NCBI GenBank assembly: GCA_030040935.1
Contig: JASHSG010000036.1
Coordinates: 1-41,972, forward strand
Source: Acidobacteriaceae bacterium
Lineage (GTDB): Bacteria > Acidobacteriota > Terriglobia > Terriglobales > Acidobacteriaceae
Length of the DNA stretch: 41,972 nt
Direction: 5' to 3'
Part shown: positions 34,589-41,972 of the stretch, in pieces
How positions within the stretch are numbered: the first letter of the stretch is position 1
Layout of the letters: each line of letters opens with the position of its first letter
Notes under the pieces: model-generated
Seen by the model: only the letters and a program-made list of their open reading frames with translations
Told to the model about the DNA's origin: nothing
Database searches by the model: none
Made by a program: the position numbers and the translations under genes

Positions 34589-37381
34589 ATGATGCGATTT
34601 CGAATGGCTTGGTGCCTGATGTGTGCGGCCCTGGTGCTTGCAGGATGCGGCGGCGGGAATTCAAACACCACAACGACCAAGACCACCCCCAGTGTCTCGG
34701 CATGGCCGACGGCGAGCTCGATTACCTACGGCCAGACGCTGGCATCGTCGACATTGACCGGCGGCACGGCTTCAGTAGCCGGCGCATTTGCTTTCACGAC
34801 CCCCACAACTGCTCCGGGCGCAGGATCCCCCAGCGAGAGCGTGACCTTTACGCCTACCGACACGACTGACTACACCACTGTCACGGGAAGTGTGACCGTG
34901 ACGGTGAACAAGGCGACGCCAACCGTTTCGGCATGGCCGACGGCGAGCGCGATCACTTACGGCCAAACGCTGGCGGCATCGACGCTGAGCGGCGGAACAG
35001 CGTCTACGGCCGGCGCCTTTGCCTTTACCACGCCCGCCACGGCCCCGGGCGCGGGAACTCCCAGCGAGAGCGTAACCTTTACGCCAACCGACTCGGCCGA
35101 TTACAACTCCATGGCGGGCAATGTGACCGTGACGGTGAATAAAGCGACGCCGACGGTTTCGGCATGGCCCACGGCGAGCGCGATCACCTCCGGCCAGACG
35201 CTGGCTTCGTCGACACTGACCGGAGGCACGGCATCGGTGCCGGGTGCTTTCTCCTGGACGACGCCGACCACGACCCCCGCTACGGGGACCGACAGCGAGA
35301 GCGTGACCTTCACGCCTACCGACTCGACCGACTACAACACGGTCGTTGGCATGGTGAGTGTGACGGTGAACACGAATACTCCGACAGTGACCGCGGTTAC
35401 GCCTGCCAGCGCGAGCACAGGCGCCGCGGTGACAGCCGCCCTGACCGCAACCTTCAGCGAGGCGATGAATGCGTCGACCATCAGCACCGCGACATTCCTC
35501 CTGCAGGCCCAGGGAAGCTCGACCGGCGTCGCGGGCGCAGTCAGCTACAGCGCCGGCACGATGACGGCCACGTTTACGCCGACGGCTAATCTCGCTTACA
35601 GCACGATGTACACGGCGACCATCACCATCGGCGCTCAGAACTCAACGGGAACAGCGCTGGCCGCAAATTACGTGTGGAGCTTTACCACGGAGGCTGCGCC
35701 GGCTCCCACTGTTACGGCCACCGTGCCGGCGAGCGGCGCAACAGGCGTGAATGTGGCCAACGCTCTGACGGCTACCTTCAGCCAGCCGATGAACTCGTCG
35801 ACGATTACCTCCTCTACGTTTACGGTGGCCACAACCAGCGGCAACACACCTGTTTCAGGGACGGTAACTTACAACAGCGGCACTTCGACGGCAACCTTTA
35901 CACCGTCGGCCCTGGCCGCCAGCACCTCCTACACGGCAACCATCACCACGGGCGCAACAAGCTCCGCCGGGGCCGCGCTTGCCGCCAACTACGTTTGGAC
36001 CTTCACGACCGGCGTGCCCGCGAACCAGGTCACCGTGGACTTTGGAACGACCTATCAGACTATCCAGGGGTTCGGCGGATCGACGGCGTGGCTTGGACAA
36101 ATGCCCGCGGCCGTGGCCAAGGCCCTTTTCAGCCCAACCAGCGGACTCGGCCTGAGCATCCTGCGCGTGCGCATCGATCCCACAGGCACCGCATCGGGCG
36201 GAGGTAATAGCGGGGATCCATTTGAAACCGGCGAGTGGGACTATGAGGCGGCCAACGGTGCGGAAGCCGTCGCCAACAACCCCAACGCCGTTGTCTTTGC
36301 GACTCCCTGGACCCCGCCGGCCATGTGGAAGCTCGCCGGCACCAGTACGACCGTCAGCGGTGCAACGTTTAACGAGGCGCTCTACAGCGGCGGCTGCAGC
36401 CCTTCCGGTGTTGACGAAAGCGGGACTGCCGGAGGCTACTGCGGCGGATACCTCGATCCCAACCACTACGCCGACTATGCCAACTATCTCGAGGATTTCG
36501 TCAGCTTTTTCAATACGACGAATGGTTTCAATCTCTACGCCATCTCGATGCAGAACGAGCCAGAGGAGAATGTCGACTATGAGTCCTGCGTCTGGACTCC
36601 CGCCCAGATGGATGCCTGGGTAGCCGGCAACGCCTCCACCATCACTTCGGACCCATACTCCACGAAACTGATTATGCCGGAGTCGGACGACTTCAACCCC
36701 GTGGATGCCTCAACGACTTTGAGCGACGTGAATGCGGAGGGCAAAGTCAGCATTATTGGCGGCCACATTTATGAGACATTGTTTGGCGGCTCGATTGCGC
36801 CCTACTCCATCCCTGCGGGCGATACGCCAAAAGCGCTCTGGATGACCGAATTTGGCCCGTTGAGCAGCGCGGCGCTCACATGGAGCCAGGCAGTGACGAC
36901 CTATGCCCCGACGATTCATAACTCCCTGGTCACCGGCCAATATAACGCTTATGTCTGGTGGGGAATTTTCGGCGAATCCACGGGCAGTTGCGCAACCGCC
37001 GCCGGCACTTGCGGCCTGGTTGACGACAGCGGAACACTTCAGGTACCGGGCTACATGATCGGCCAGTACTCGAAGTTCATTGCGCCTGGCTCGGTGCGCG
37101 TGTCGGCGACTGCAATCCCAGTCGCTGGAGTTTATGTTTCGGCGTTCATGAGCAGCTCGCCGTCGCATTACACGATCGTGGCCATCAACACCAATTCGAG
37201 CGCGGAGAGCCTGGCCTTCACCCTGGATGTCAACGGCAACCCAACCTCGAGCGTGACCTCATTGACGCCAACGGAGAGCACGTCGAGCGCGGGGCTGGCA
37301 GCGCAACCGGTGGTCACCGTGTCGGGCGGGCTGTTCGACTACACGCTTCCCGCGCAGAGCATCGTCACGTTCTATCAATAG
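34589..37381 (+). CDS. Secreted lipoprotein: Ig-like stalk plus GH30 glycoside hydrolase
   Basis: This 930-residue protein has a lipoprotein signal (VLAGC, Cys20). Three 77-residue MBG/Ig-like repeats follow at 34-264, then two SbsA-type Ig-like domains (about 265-366 and 371-475; TPASASTGAAVTAALTATFS), a GH30-like (beta/alpha)8 domain (about 480-840) and a C-terminal beta-sandwich. Family motifs are QTIQGFGGSTAWLG, the acid/base in ISMQNEPEENVDYESCVWTP (Glu657), and the nucleophile in LWMTEFG (Glu754). GH30 includes xylanases, glucuronoxylanases and glucosidases. The N-terminal GFGGSTAW and compact MQNEP region suggest a xylan-type enzyme, but the subfamily is not proven. AAGGAGAGG lies just upstream of the ATG. 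The stalk has the same register as in the GH44 protein. Confidence 0.9.
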   Translation: MMRFRMAWCLMCAALVLAGCGGGNSNTTTTKTTPSVSAWPTASSITYGQTLASSTLTGGTASVAGAFAFTTPTTAPGAGSPSESVTFTPTDTTDYTTVTGSVTVTVNKATPTVSAWPTASAITYGQTLAASTLSGGTASTAGAFAFTTPATAPGAGTPSESVTFTPTDSADYNSMAGNVTVTVNKATPTVSAWPTASAITSGQTLASSTLTGGTASVPGAFSWTTPTTTPATGTDSESVTFTPTDSTDYNTVVGMVSVTVNTNTPTVTAVTPASASTGAAVTAALTATFSEAMNASTISTATFLLQAQGSSTGVAGAVSYSAGTMTATFTPTANLAYSTMYTATITIGAQNSTGTALAANYVWSFTTEAAPAPTVTATVPASGATGVNVANALTATFSQPMNSSTITSSTFTVATTSGNTPVSGTVTYNSGTSTATFTPSALAASTSYTATITTGATSSAGAALAANYVWTFTTGVPANQVTVDFGTTYQTIQGFGGSTAWLGQMPAAVAKALFSPTSGLGLSILRVRIDPTGTASGGGNSGDPFETGEWDYEAANGAEAVANNPNAVVFATPWTPPAMWKLAGTSTTVSGATFNEALYSGGCSPSGVDESGTAGGYCGGYLDPNHYADYANYLEDFVSFFNTTNGFNLYAISMQNEPEENVDYESCVWTPAQMDAWVAGNASTITSDPYSTKLIMPESDDFNPVDASTTLSDVNAEGKVSIIGGHIYETLFGGSIAPYSIPAGDTPKALWMTEFGPLSSAALTWSQAVTTYAPTIHNSLVTGQYNAYVWWGIFGESTGSCATAAGTCGLVDDSGTLQVPGYMIGQYSKFIAPGSVRVSATAIPVAGVYVSAFMSSSPSHYTIVAINTNSSAESLAFTLDVNGNPTSSVTSLTPTESTSSAGLAAQPVVTVSGGLFDYTLPAQSIVTFYQ
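34688..35380 (+). repeat. Three 231-bp tandem repeats (77-aa MBG/Ig-like modules) in the GH30 gene
   Basis: Residues 34-110, 111-187 and 188-264 are near-identical units, with the same residue boundaries as in the GH44 protein. Unit 2 of both proteins shares long identical stretches such as GAGTPSESVTFTP and SAITYGQTLA. The DNA period is 231 bp. Confidence 0.9.
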
Positions 37382-37406
37382 AGCGGGCTCGACGGGCAGA
37401 GGGCTT

Positions 37407-38339
37407 TCAAAGTGCCGCGTTCTTGACCAGCGTGGATTTCCCGGGATCGAGGGGTCCGTTTCCCATGCGGAACGCCGCCACTCCACAGCCGACGAGCGCG
37501 GCCTTGTCCTTGAGCTCGGAGACACGCAGCTCGACGGACAAATCGCCGATCTGGGCCTCCACGGCGGGCAGGAAGAGATTGGCCGCTCGCGAGATGCCAC
37601 CACCCAGTACGACCACTTCAGCGTGAAAATCAGCGAGCCTCGTCCCAATGACTACGCCAAGATGCCGGCCGAACTCGCTGAAGGCCTGCTGCGCGGCATG
37701 ATCGGAAGGTGCGGCCGCCGCCAGGTCGACGACTTCTTTCTTCTTTCCCGTACGGCGTTCGTAATTCCCAACGATGGCTCTCGACGAGATAAAATCCTCC
37801 ACGATTCCGCCCTCGTAAGGAAGATTCCAAATCTCACCGCCCGGGGGCACGCCCGCCCCTGTGGTGGCGAGATGGCCGTCGATCGCAAATGCCGAGCCGA
37901 TTCCCGTCCCCAGTGTGAGCCCCACGACGCGGCGAAATCCACGCGCGGCTCCGGCGCCGATCTCGCCCAGCAGATATGCATCCGCATCGTTGAGAAAGCG
38001 AACCTGCGCCAGCTCGAAGCCGAAACGCTCGGCTAAGCCGCGGCGCAGATCGACCTTATAGAGGTAAGGCAGCTTGTGCTGCATCAGGCTCACGCCGGCC
38101 TGGAGATCGAATGGTCCGGGCACGGCGAGCATCGCTCCCATCATCTCGCCGCTGCCGCTGCCGGCCTTCATTCCCAGCTCATGGAGGAGATCGAGGAAAG
38201 CGCTTGAACTGGAAGCGGCTGAGTGGGGCGCACTGAAGACGGGACCGAGGCGAAAGTCGGCAGCGTAGCAAATCGCAGCGGCGACATGGCTGCCGCCCAC
38301 ATCGAACGCTAGCACACAGCTTTCCGCATGGTCGGCCAT
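37407..38339 (-). CDS. ROK family sugar kinase lacking the usual zinc-binding motif
   Basis: This 310-residue cytoplasmic protein has the ROK order: phosphate-1 motif AFDVGGSHVAAA (residues 11-22), substrate/catalytic motif FLNDADAYLLGE with Asp118, the GLTLGTGIGSAF loop (about 140-151), and VVVLGGGIS near the C-terminus (243-249). It would phosphorylate a hexose such as glucose, or act as a related kinase. The CxCGxxGC zinc motif is absent, and the GExGH sequence reads GEIWN (168-172). Related zinc-less ROK proteins exist, so the sugar is uncertain. No N-terminal HTH is present, so it is not an NagC/Mlc-type repressor. The start at 38339 is the ATG just before the phosphate motif; its ribosome site is weak. 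It converges with the GH30 gene and diverges from GH2. Confidence 0.87.
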   Translation of the reverse strand: MADHAESCVLAFDVGGSHVAAAICYAADFRLGPVFSAPHSAASSSSAFLDLLHELGMKAGSGSGEMMGAMLAVPGPFDLQAGVSLMQHKLPYLYKVDLRRGLAERFGFELAQVRFLNDADAYLLGEIGAGAARGFRRVVGLTLGTGIGSAFAIDGHLATTGAGVPPGGEIWNLPYEGGIVEDFISSRAIVGNYERRTGKKKEVVDLAAAAPSDHAAQQAFSEFGRHLGVVIGTRLADFHAEVVVLGGGISRAANLFLPAVEAQIGDLSVELRVSELKDKAALVGCGVAAFRMGNGPLDPGKSTLVKNAAL

Positions 38340-38355
38340 CGCGAACACCGAACAC

Positions 38356-38389
38356 CTCAAACGACATCGTCATTTCCATGCCGTTTGAG
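38356..38389. promoter_or_regulatory. Inverted repeat upstream of the ROK kinase gene
   Basis: CTCAAACG (38356-38363) and CGTTTGAG (38382-38389) form a perfect 8-bp inverted repeat with an 18-bp spacer, starting 17 bp upstream of the kinase ATG. It could be a pair of operator half-sites or a leader hairpin. Confidence 0.4.
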
Positions 38390-38554
38390 ATTGTTACCAT
38401 TTGTATCACAGCGAGCGGTGAAGAGCCGGAGATTTTTCAGCGAAAATCTGCCCCGTTACGAAGAAAATCTGCGACAGTTCTGGCCCGATGCCGCTATGAT
38501 GGTCCCCGGCTTCCCCCGCTGATAGTTCCCTGCTTATGCGGACTGGCAGTCTCA

Positions 38555-38576
38555 TTTTGATAACGTTATCCCAAAG
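38555..38576. promoter_or_regulatory. LacI-family-type operator candidate
   Basis: The core GATAACGTTATC (38559-38570) is a perfect 12-bp palindrome with the central CG typical of LacI/GalR operators. It lies 97 bp upstream of the GH2 start in the divergent ROK/GH2 intergenic region. No LacI-type regulator gene is within the window. Confidence 0.55.
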
Positions 38577-38667
38577 GACCTGAAGCTGGTCGATACAACC
38601 TCGGACGCATGAAAATCGAACTGAGGCCTTTGCGCTTTGCTTCGCCCGTTCTATAGGATGGTTTGCC

Positions 38668-41600
38668 ATGCCTAAGCATTCCTCATTCCTTTGTGAACCC
38701 AGACTGCAGCTCGCGAGGGTTCTGGTTGCACTGGTTGCAACCGGGACCTTCATCCATGCGCAGGGAGCAGCAGCGCCCACTGCAGCTTATGGTCCGTTCA
38801 ATGCGGATTTTCTTGCCGATGGTCCCGGGTTGAACAAGACGCTGTCTCCCGCGACTTCGCTGGACGGCATTTCAGCTGTGGCAATGGATGGCCAGGGATC
38901 GGGCCAGCCCGCGATGCAGGATCCGATCCTTGCGGGCCGCGCTTCGTGGACACTCGTCTTTTGGTTTGAATCGCCTGAGCCAACGCAGGGCACGATTTTG
39001 CTGGCCGGCATTGGCGATCCTGCCGCGGAGGATGCGCGCTTTATCGGAATCAAGGACGACCGGCTGGCGCTCTGGCTGGGGCGCGCAGGAAACTCCCCCG
39101 GATTTGTGGAATCTGCTGCCGGCAATCGAACGCTGAGCGAAGCAAAGTGGCACCTGGCTGTCGCCGCCAGTGATGGCGGCCGCGTCGTGCTCTATGCCGA
39201 TGGCCGCGAGGCAGCCTCGCGCACGCTTGCGCAAGGCAGTGTTACAGCGGTTATGGAGATGGCGCCTCCGCCGCTGGCGGGCGTCGCAGAAGGTCATTTC
39301 GGCGGAAGAATCGCTGCGTTGAGGATTTTCCGCGCTACATTGACGGCCGATCAAGTGAAAGCCATGGCTGCCGCGCCGCCGGACTTCAGCGAACCAACTT
39401 ATGAGGAAGCTTCCGCACACTGGCCAGTTCAAACGCGCGGGCAGGCTGGATACAGCGCGCCGCAGGATCCATCGACGCTGCCCGAGGGTAAGGGCGGAAT
39501 TCAAAAACCTGTGGCTAAACCGCTCGGCGATGCGGACCTTCATTGCGAGCTGAAGGGTGAGAATCCATGGCGGCTCACTGGCGGATGGAAGCTGCAGGCG
39601 GCGCCGCAAGTAAAAGCAACCGGCGAGGAGATTTCGAAGCCCGGTTTTGCCGACAAGGACTGGCTCGCGGCCACGGTGCCGGGTACGGTGCTGACCACAA
39701 TGATCGACCGCGGCATCTATCCGGATCCCGATTACGGGCTCAACAATCTCGCCATTCCCGAAAGTCTTGCTCATCAGGATTATTGGTATCGCGTGGATTT
39801 CAAGATGCCCGCCGCGGCGCGCGGGCGCAGGCTGAAACTTACGTTTGGAGGCGTGAATTACGCCGCCGAGGTTTGGATGAATGGGAAGAAACTCGGTGGA
39901 TTCAAGGGCGCCTTTCTGCGCGGGACATTTGACGTATCAGACGTTGCCGCAGGTGAGAATGCATTGGCAGTGCGTGTCTCGCCGCCACCGCACCCAGGTG
40001 TTCCTAACGAGGAATCGCTCAGGGGCGGTCCCGGCGAGAACGGCGGAATGGAGGTGCTGGATGGCCCAACCTTCGCCGCCGCGGAAGGATGGGATTGGAT
40101 TCCAGGCATTCGCGACCGCGACACGGGCATCTGGCAGGACGTGACGCTCAAGGCGACCGGACCTGTCGAGATCGGCGATCCAAATGTGATTACGACTTTA
40201 CCGAAGTCTGACAGGAGCGAGGCCGACATTGAGATTGAAGCACCGCTGACGAACGCAGGCGGAATAGCGATCGACGGCGAGCTGACGGCCGCTTTTGACG
40301 ACGTAAAGGTAACGAAACGGGTGCATTTAACTTCCGGCGAAACGGTGGTTCGGCTGGAGCCGGCGGAATTCGCGGCGCTCAAAGTCCAGCAGCCGCGGCT
40401 TTGGTGGCCCAATGGGTACGGCGATCCCGCGCTGCACACGCTAAGCGTTTCGTTTGCCGCAGAGGGTAAGATCAGCGCCGCAACACAGATTCAATTTGGA
40501 ATGAGAGAGGTGAGCTACGAGCTTTCGCTCTTCGACGGGTCAGGGCATCTTCAACGCGTGGAGCTGCTGCCCAGCCGTACGCACGATGAGGCGCTGCCGC
40601 TGATCGACGGAACGCATCAAGGCATTCGACAGATTTTCGACTGGACACCGAATCAAGTGCCGCCCGGACAAACGTTGCCGGACTGGATGCTGCACTCCTG
40701 GGTGCAAACGCTGGAACCTGAGGCAGCAAGCTCGCCGTCGATTCGGCCGGTTGCCGGCGGTTGGCCCGGAACGGACCTGGTCATCAAAGTGAACGGCGTC
40801 CGCATTGCCGCGCGCGGCGGCAACTGGGGCATGGACGACATGCTGAAGCGCGTGAGCAGGGAGCACCTGGAGCCATATTTCCGCCTGCATCGCGACGCGC
40901 ACGTGAACATGATCCGCAACTGGATGGGCCAGAACACGGAAGAGAGTTTTTACGCGCTGGCCGACAAATACGGGCTGATGGTGTGGAACGATTTTTGGGA
41001 TTCGACGGAGAACTACAACCTGGAAGCTGAAGATCCCGCGCTGTTCCTCGAAAATGCGCGGGACACGATTCTGCGCTACCGGCATCATCCATCGATTGTG
41101 GTGTGGTGCGGGCGCAACGAGGGCGTGCCTCAGCCCGCAATCAACGGCGGGCTGGCAGATTTGGTGCGGACCCTCGACCACACGCGCTATTACACAGGCA
41201 GCTCGAATCAGGTGAACCTGCGCAATTCGGGGCCTTATCAGCTTCAGCCGCTTGAAACTTATTACCGGATTAATCGCGGGTTCAGCGTTGAGCTCGGCAT
41301 TCCGAGCGTGCCTACACTGGAGAGCCTGAAGTCCTTCATCCCTGAAGCGGATCGGTGGCCGATCTCGGACACTTGGGCCTATCACGACTGGCATCAGAGC
41401 GGAAACGGAGCGGTGCAGCCGTTCATCGAGACCATGGAAACCGAATTCGGCGCACCCTCGAGTCTGGAGGACTTCGAGCGCAAGGCGCAGATGATCGATT
41501 ATGCCGGCCATCGAGCCATCTTCGAAGGGTTCGCTGCGCATCTGTGGCAGCCCAACTCGGCGCGCATGATCTGGATGACGCAACCTTCATGGCCAAGCAT

Positions 41601-41972
41601 GGAGTGGAACTTTCTGAGCTGGGACTACGACACGCAATCAAGTTTCTACGCAACCGAAAAGGCCTGCGAACCGATTCATGCGCAGCTCGATCTGACGGAT
41701 GGATCGGTGGACCTGATCAATCTCGGAGCCGCGCAAACCCTAAACGTGCGCACGCTCGTAGTCGGCCTGGACAGCAAGACGCTGAGCGATCATACCAGCC
41801 AGGTTCAGGCCGCAGCCGATGACCGCACTCCCGTGACGAAACTCGATTTGGCGACGTTGGCCGCAGGTCACACCGTTTTTGTAAGGCTCGTGGTCAGCGA
41901 TGCAACCGGCTCGGCGGTGAGCGACAACTTTTATTGGTGGGCCGCGGACGAAGCAAGCTTCCGCGAGCTGAA
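38668..41972 (+). CDS. Glycoside hydrolase family 2 protein with N-terminal LamG-like domain (3' truncated by window)
   Basis: The reading is open from the ATG at 38668 to the window end (1101 residues, incomplete). It starts with a signal peptide (ARVLVALVATGTFIHAQ). A LamG/concanavalin-like domain follows (about 70-235; WTLVFWFES, KWHLAVAASDGGRVVLYADG), then the GH2 sugar-binding jelly roll (about 298-460; NPWRLTGGWKL, QDYWYRVDF), an Ig-like GH2 domain with QQPRLWWPNGYG, and the catalytic barrel. The acid/base Glu818 is in VWCGRNEG and the probable nucleophile Glu875 in FSVELGIPS. KAQMIDYAGHRAIFEGF and MIWMTQPSWPSMEW resemble exo-beta-glucosaminidase or beta-mannosidase-like members of GH2. 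Exact specificity is uncertain. AGGA about 9 nt upstream supports the start. It likely acts outside the cytoplasm. Confidence 0.88.
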   Translation, partial: MPKHSSFLCEPRLQLARVLVALVATGTFIHAQGAAAPTAAYGPFNADFLADGPGLNKTLSPATSLDGISAVAMDGQGSGQPAMQDPILAGRASWTLVFWFESPEPTQGTILLAGIGDPAAEDARFIGIKDDRLALWLGRAGNSPGFVESAAGNRTLSEAKWHLAVAASDGGRVVLYADGREAASRTLAQGSVTAVMEMAPPPLAGVAEGHFGGRIAALRIFRATLTADQVKAMAAAPPDFSEPTYEEASAHWPVQTRGQAGYSAPQDPSTLPEGKGGIQKPVAKPLGDADLHCELKGENPWRLTGGWKLQAAPQVKATGEEISKPGFADKDWLAATVPGTVLTTMIDRGIYPDPDYGLNNLAIPESLAHQDYWYRVDFKMPAAARGRRLKLTFGGVNYAAEVWMNGKKLGGFKGAFLRGTFDVSDVAAGENALAVRVSPPPHPGVPNEESLRGGPGENGGMEVLDGPTFAAAEGWDWIPGIRDRDTGIWQDVTLKATGPVEIGDPNVITTLPKSDRSEADIEIEAPLTNAGGIAIDGELTAAFDDVKVTKRVHLTSGETVVRLEPAEFAALKVQQPRLWWPNGYGDPALHTLSVSFAAEGKISAATQIQFGMREVSYELSLFDGSGHLQRVELLPSRTHDEALPLIDGTHQGIRQIFDWTPNQVPPGQTLPDWMLHSWVQTLEPEAASSPSIRPVAGGWPGTDLVIKVNGVRIAARGGNWGMDDMLKRVSREHLEPYFRLHRDAHVNMIRNWMGQNTEESFYALADKYGLMVWNDFWDSTENYNLEAEDPALFLENARDTILRYRHHPSIVVWCGRNEGVPQPAINGGLADLVRTLDHTRYYTGSSNQVNLRNSGPYQLQPLETYYRINRGFSVELGIPSVPTLESLKSFIPEADRWPISDTWAYHDWHQSGNGAVQPFIETMETEFGAPSSLEDFERKAQMIDYAGHRAIFEGFAAHLWQPNSARMIWMTQPSWPSMEWNFLSWDYDTQSSFYATEKACEPIHAQLDLTDGSVDLINLGAAQTLNVRTLVVGLDSKTLSDHTSQVQAAADDRTPVTKLDLATLAAGHTVFVRLVVSDATGSAVSDNFYWWAADEASFREL

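Overview
The window (about 42 kb, GC-rich) looks like chromosome of an Acidobacteriota member, probably class Terriglobia. This is an inference from the gene mix: a very large Oar-type TonB-dependent receptor with an N-terminal carboxypeptidase-regulatory-like domain, several giant secreted NHL/Ig-like proteins, and secreted glycosidases built on Ig-like stalks. No 16S or other phylogenetic marker was available to test it.

Layout. Positions 1-11.7 kb are mostly housekeeping. They hold the 3' part of metG, a tRNA-Leu(UAG), a minus-strand block (moaC, moeA and two tandem signal-peptide/TPR paralogues), a GNAT acetyltransferase, trmFO, two unassigned envelope proteins, a compact promoter-hairpin-terminator unit that looks like a small RNA gene, and a tRNA-Thr(CGU). 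From 11.8 kb to the right edge the region changes to secreted polysaccharide-handling functions: a GH44 lipoprotein (-), a 1475-aa propeller/Ig protein (-), a 1.37-kb intergenic region, a 1313-aa TonB-dependent receptor (+), two more giant NHL/Ig proteins (+), a GH30 lipoprotein (+), a ROK sugar kinase (-), and a GH2 enzyme with an N-terminal LamG-like domain (+, cut by the window end).

How it may work together (inference). GH44 and GH30 would cut beta-glucans and xylans outside the cell or at its surface, the TonB-dependent receptor would import products, the GH2 enzyme would trim side chains or oligomers, and the ROK kinase would phosphorylate released sugar. The set resembles a polysaccharide-utilisation locus, but no SusD-like gene is visible. 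Giant propeller/Ig proteins sit in that neighbourhood instead.

The most unusual signal is a shared C-terminal module in the three giant propeller/Ig proteins: hydrophobic helix, Arg/Lys cluster, second hydrophobic helix ending in a lipobox-like Cys, then a 38-62 residue beta-rich tail ending in Gln. The second helix reads like a lipoprotein signal peptide placed near the C-terminus. Other points of note are the 3 x 77-residue stalk in identical register in the GH44 and GH30 enzymes, apparent leaderless start signals upstream of moeA, its TPR neighbour and the GNAT gene, and a perfect LacI-type palindrome upstream of the GH2 gene.
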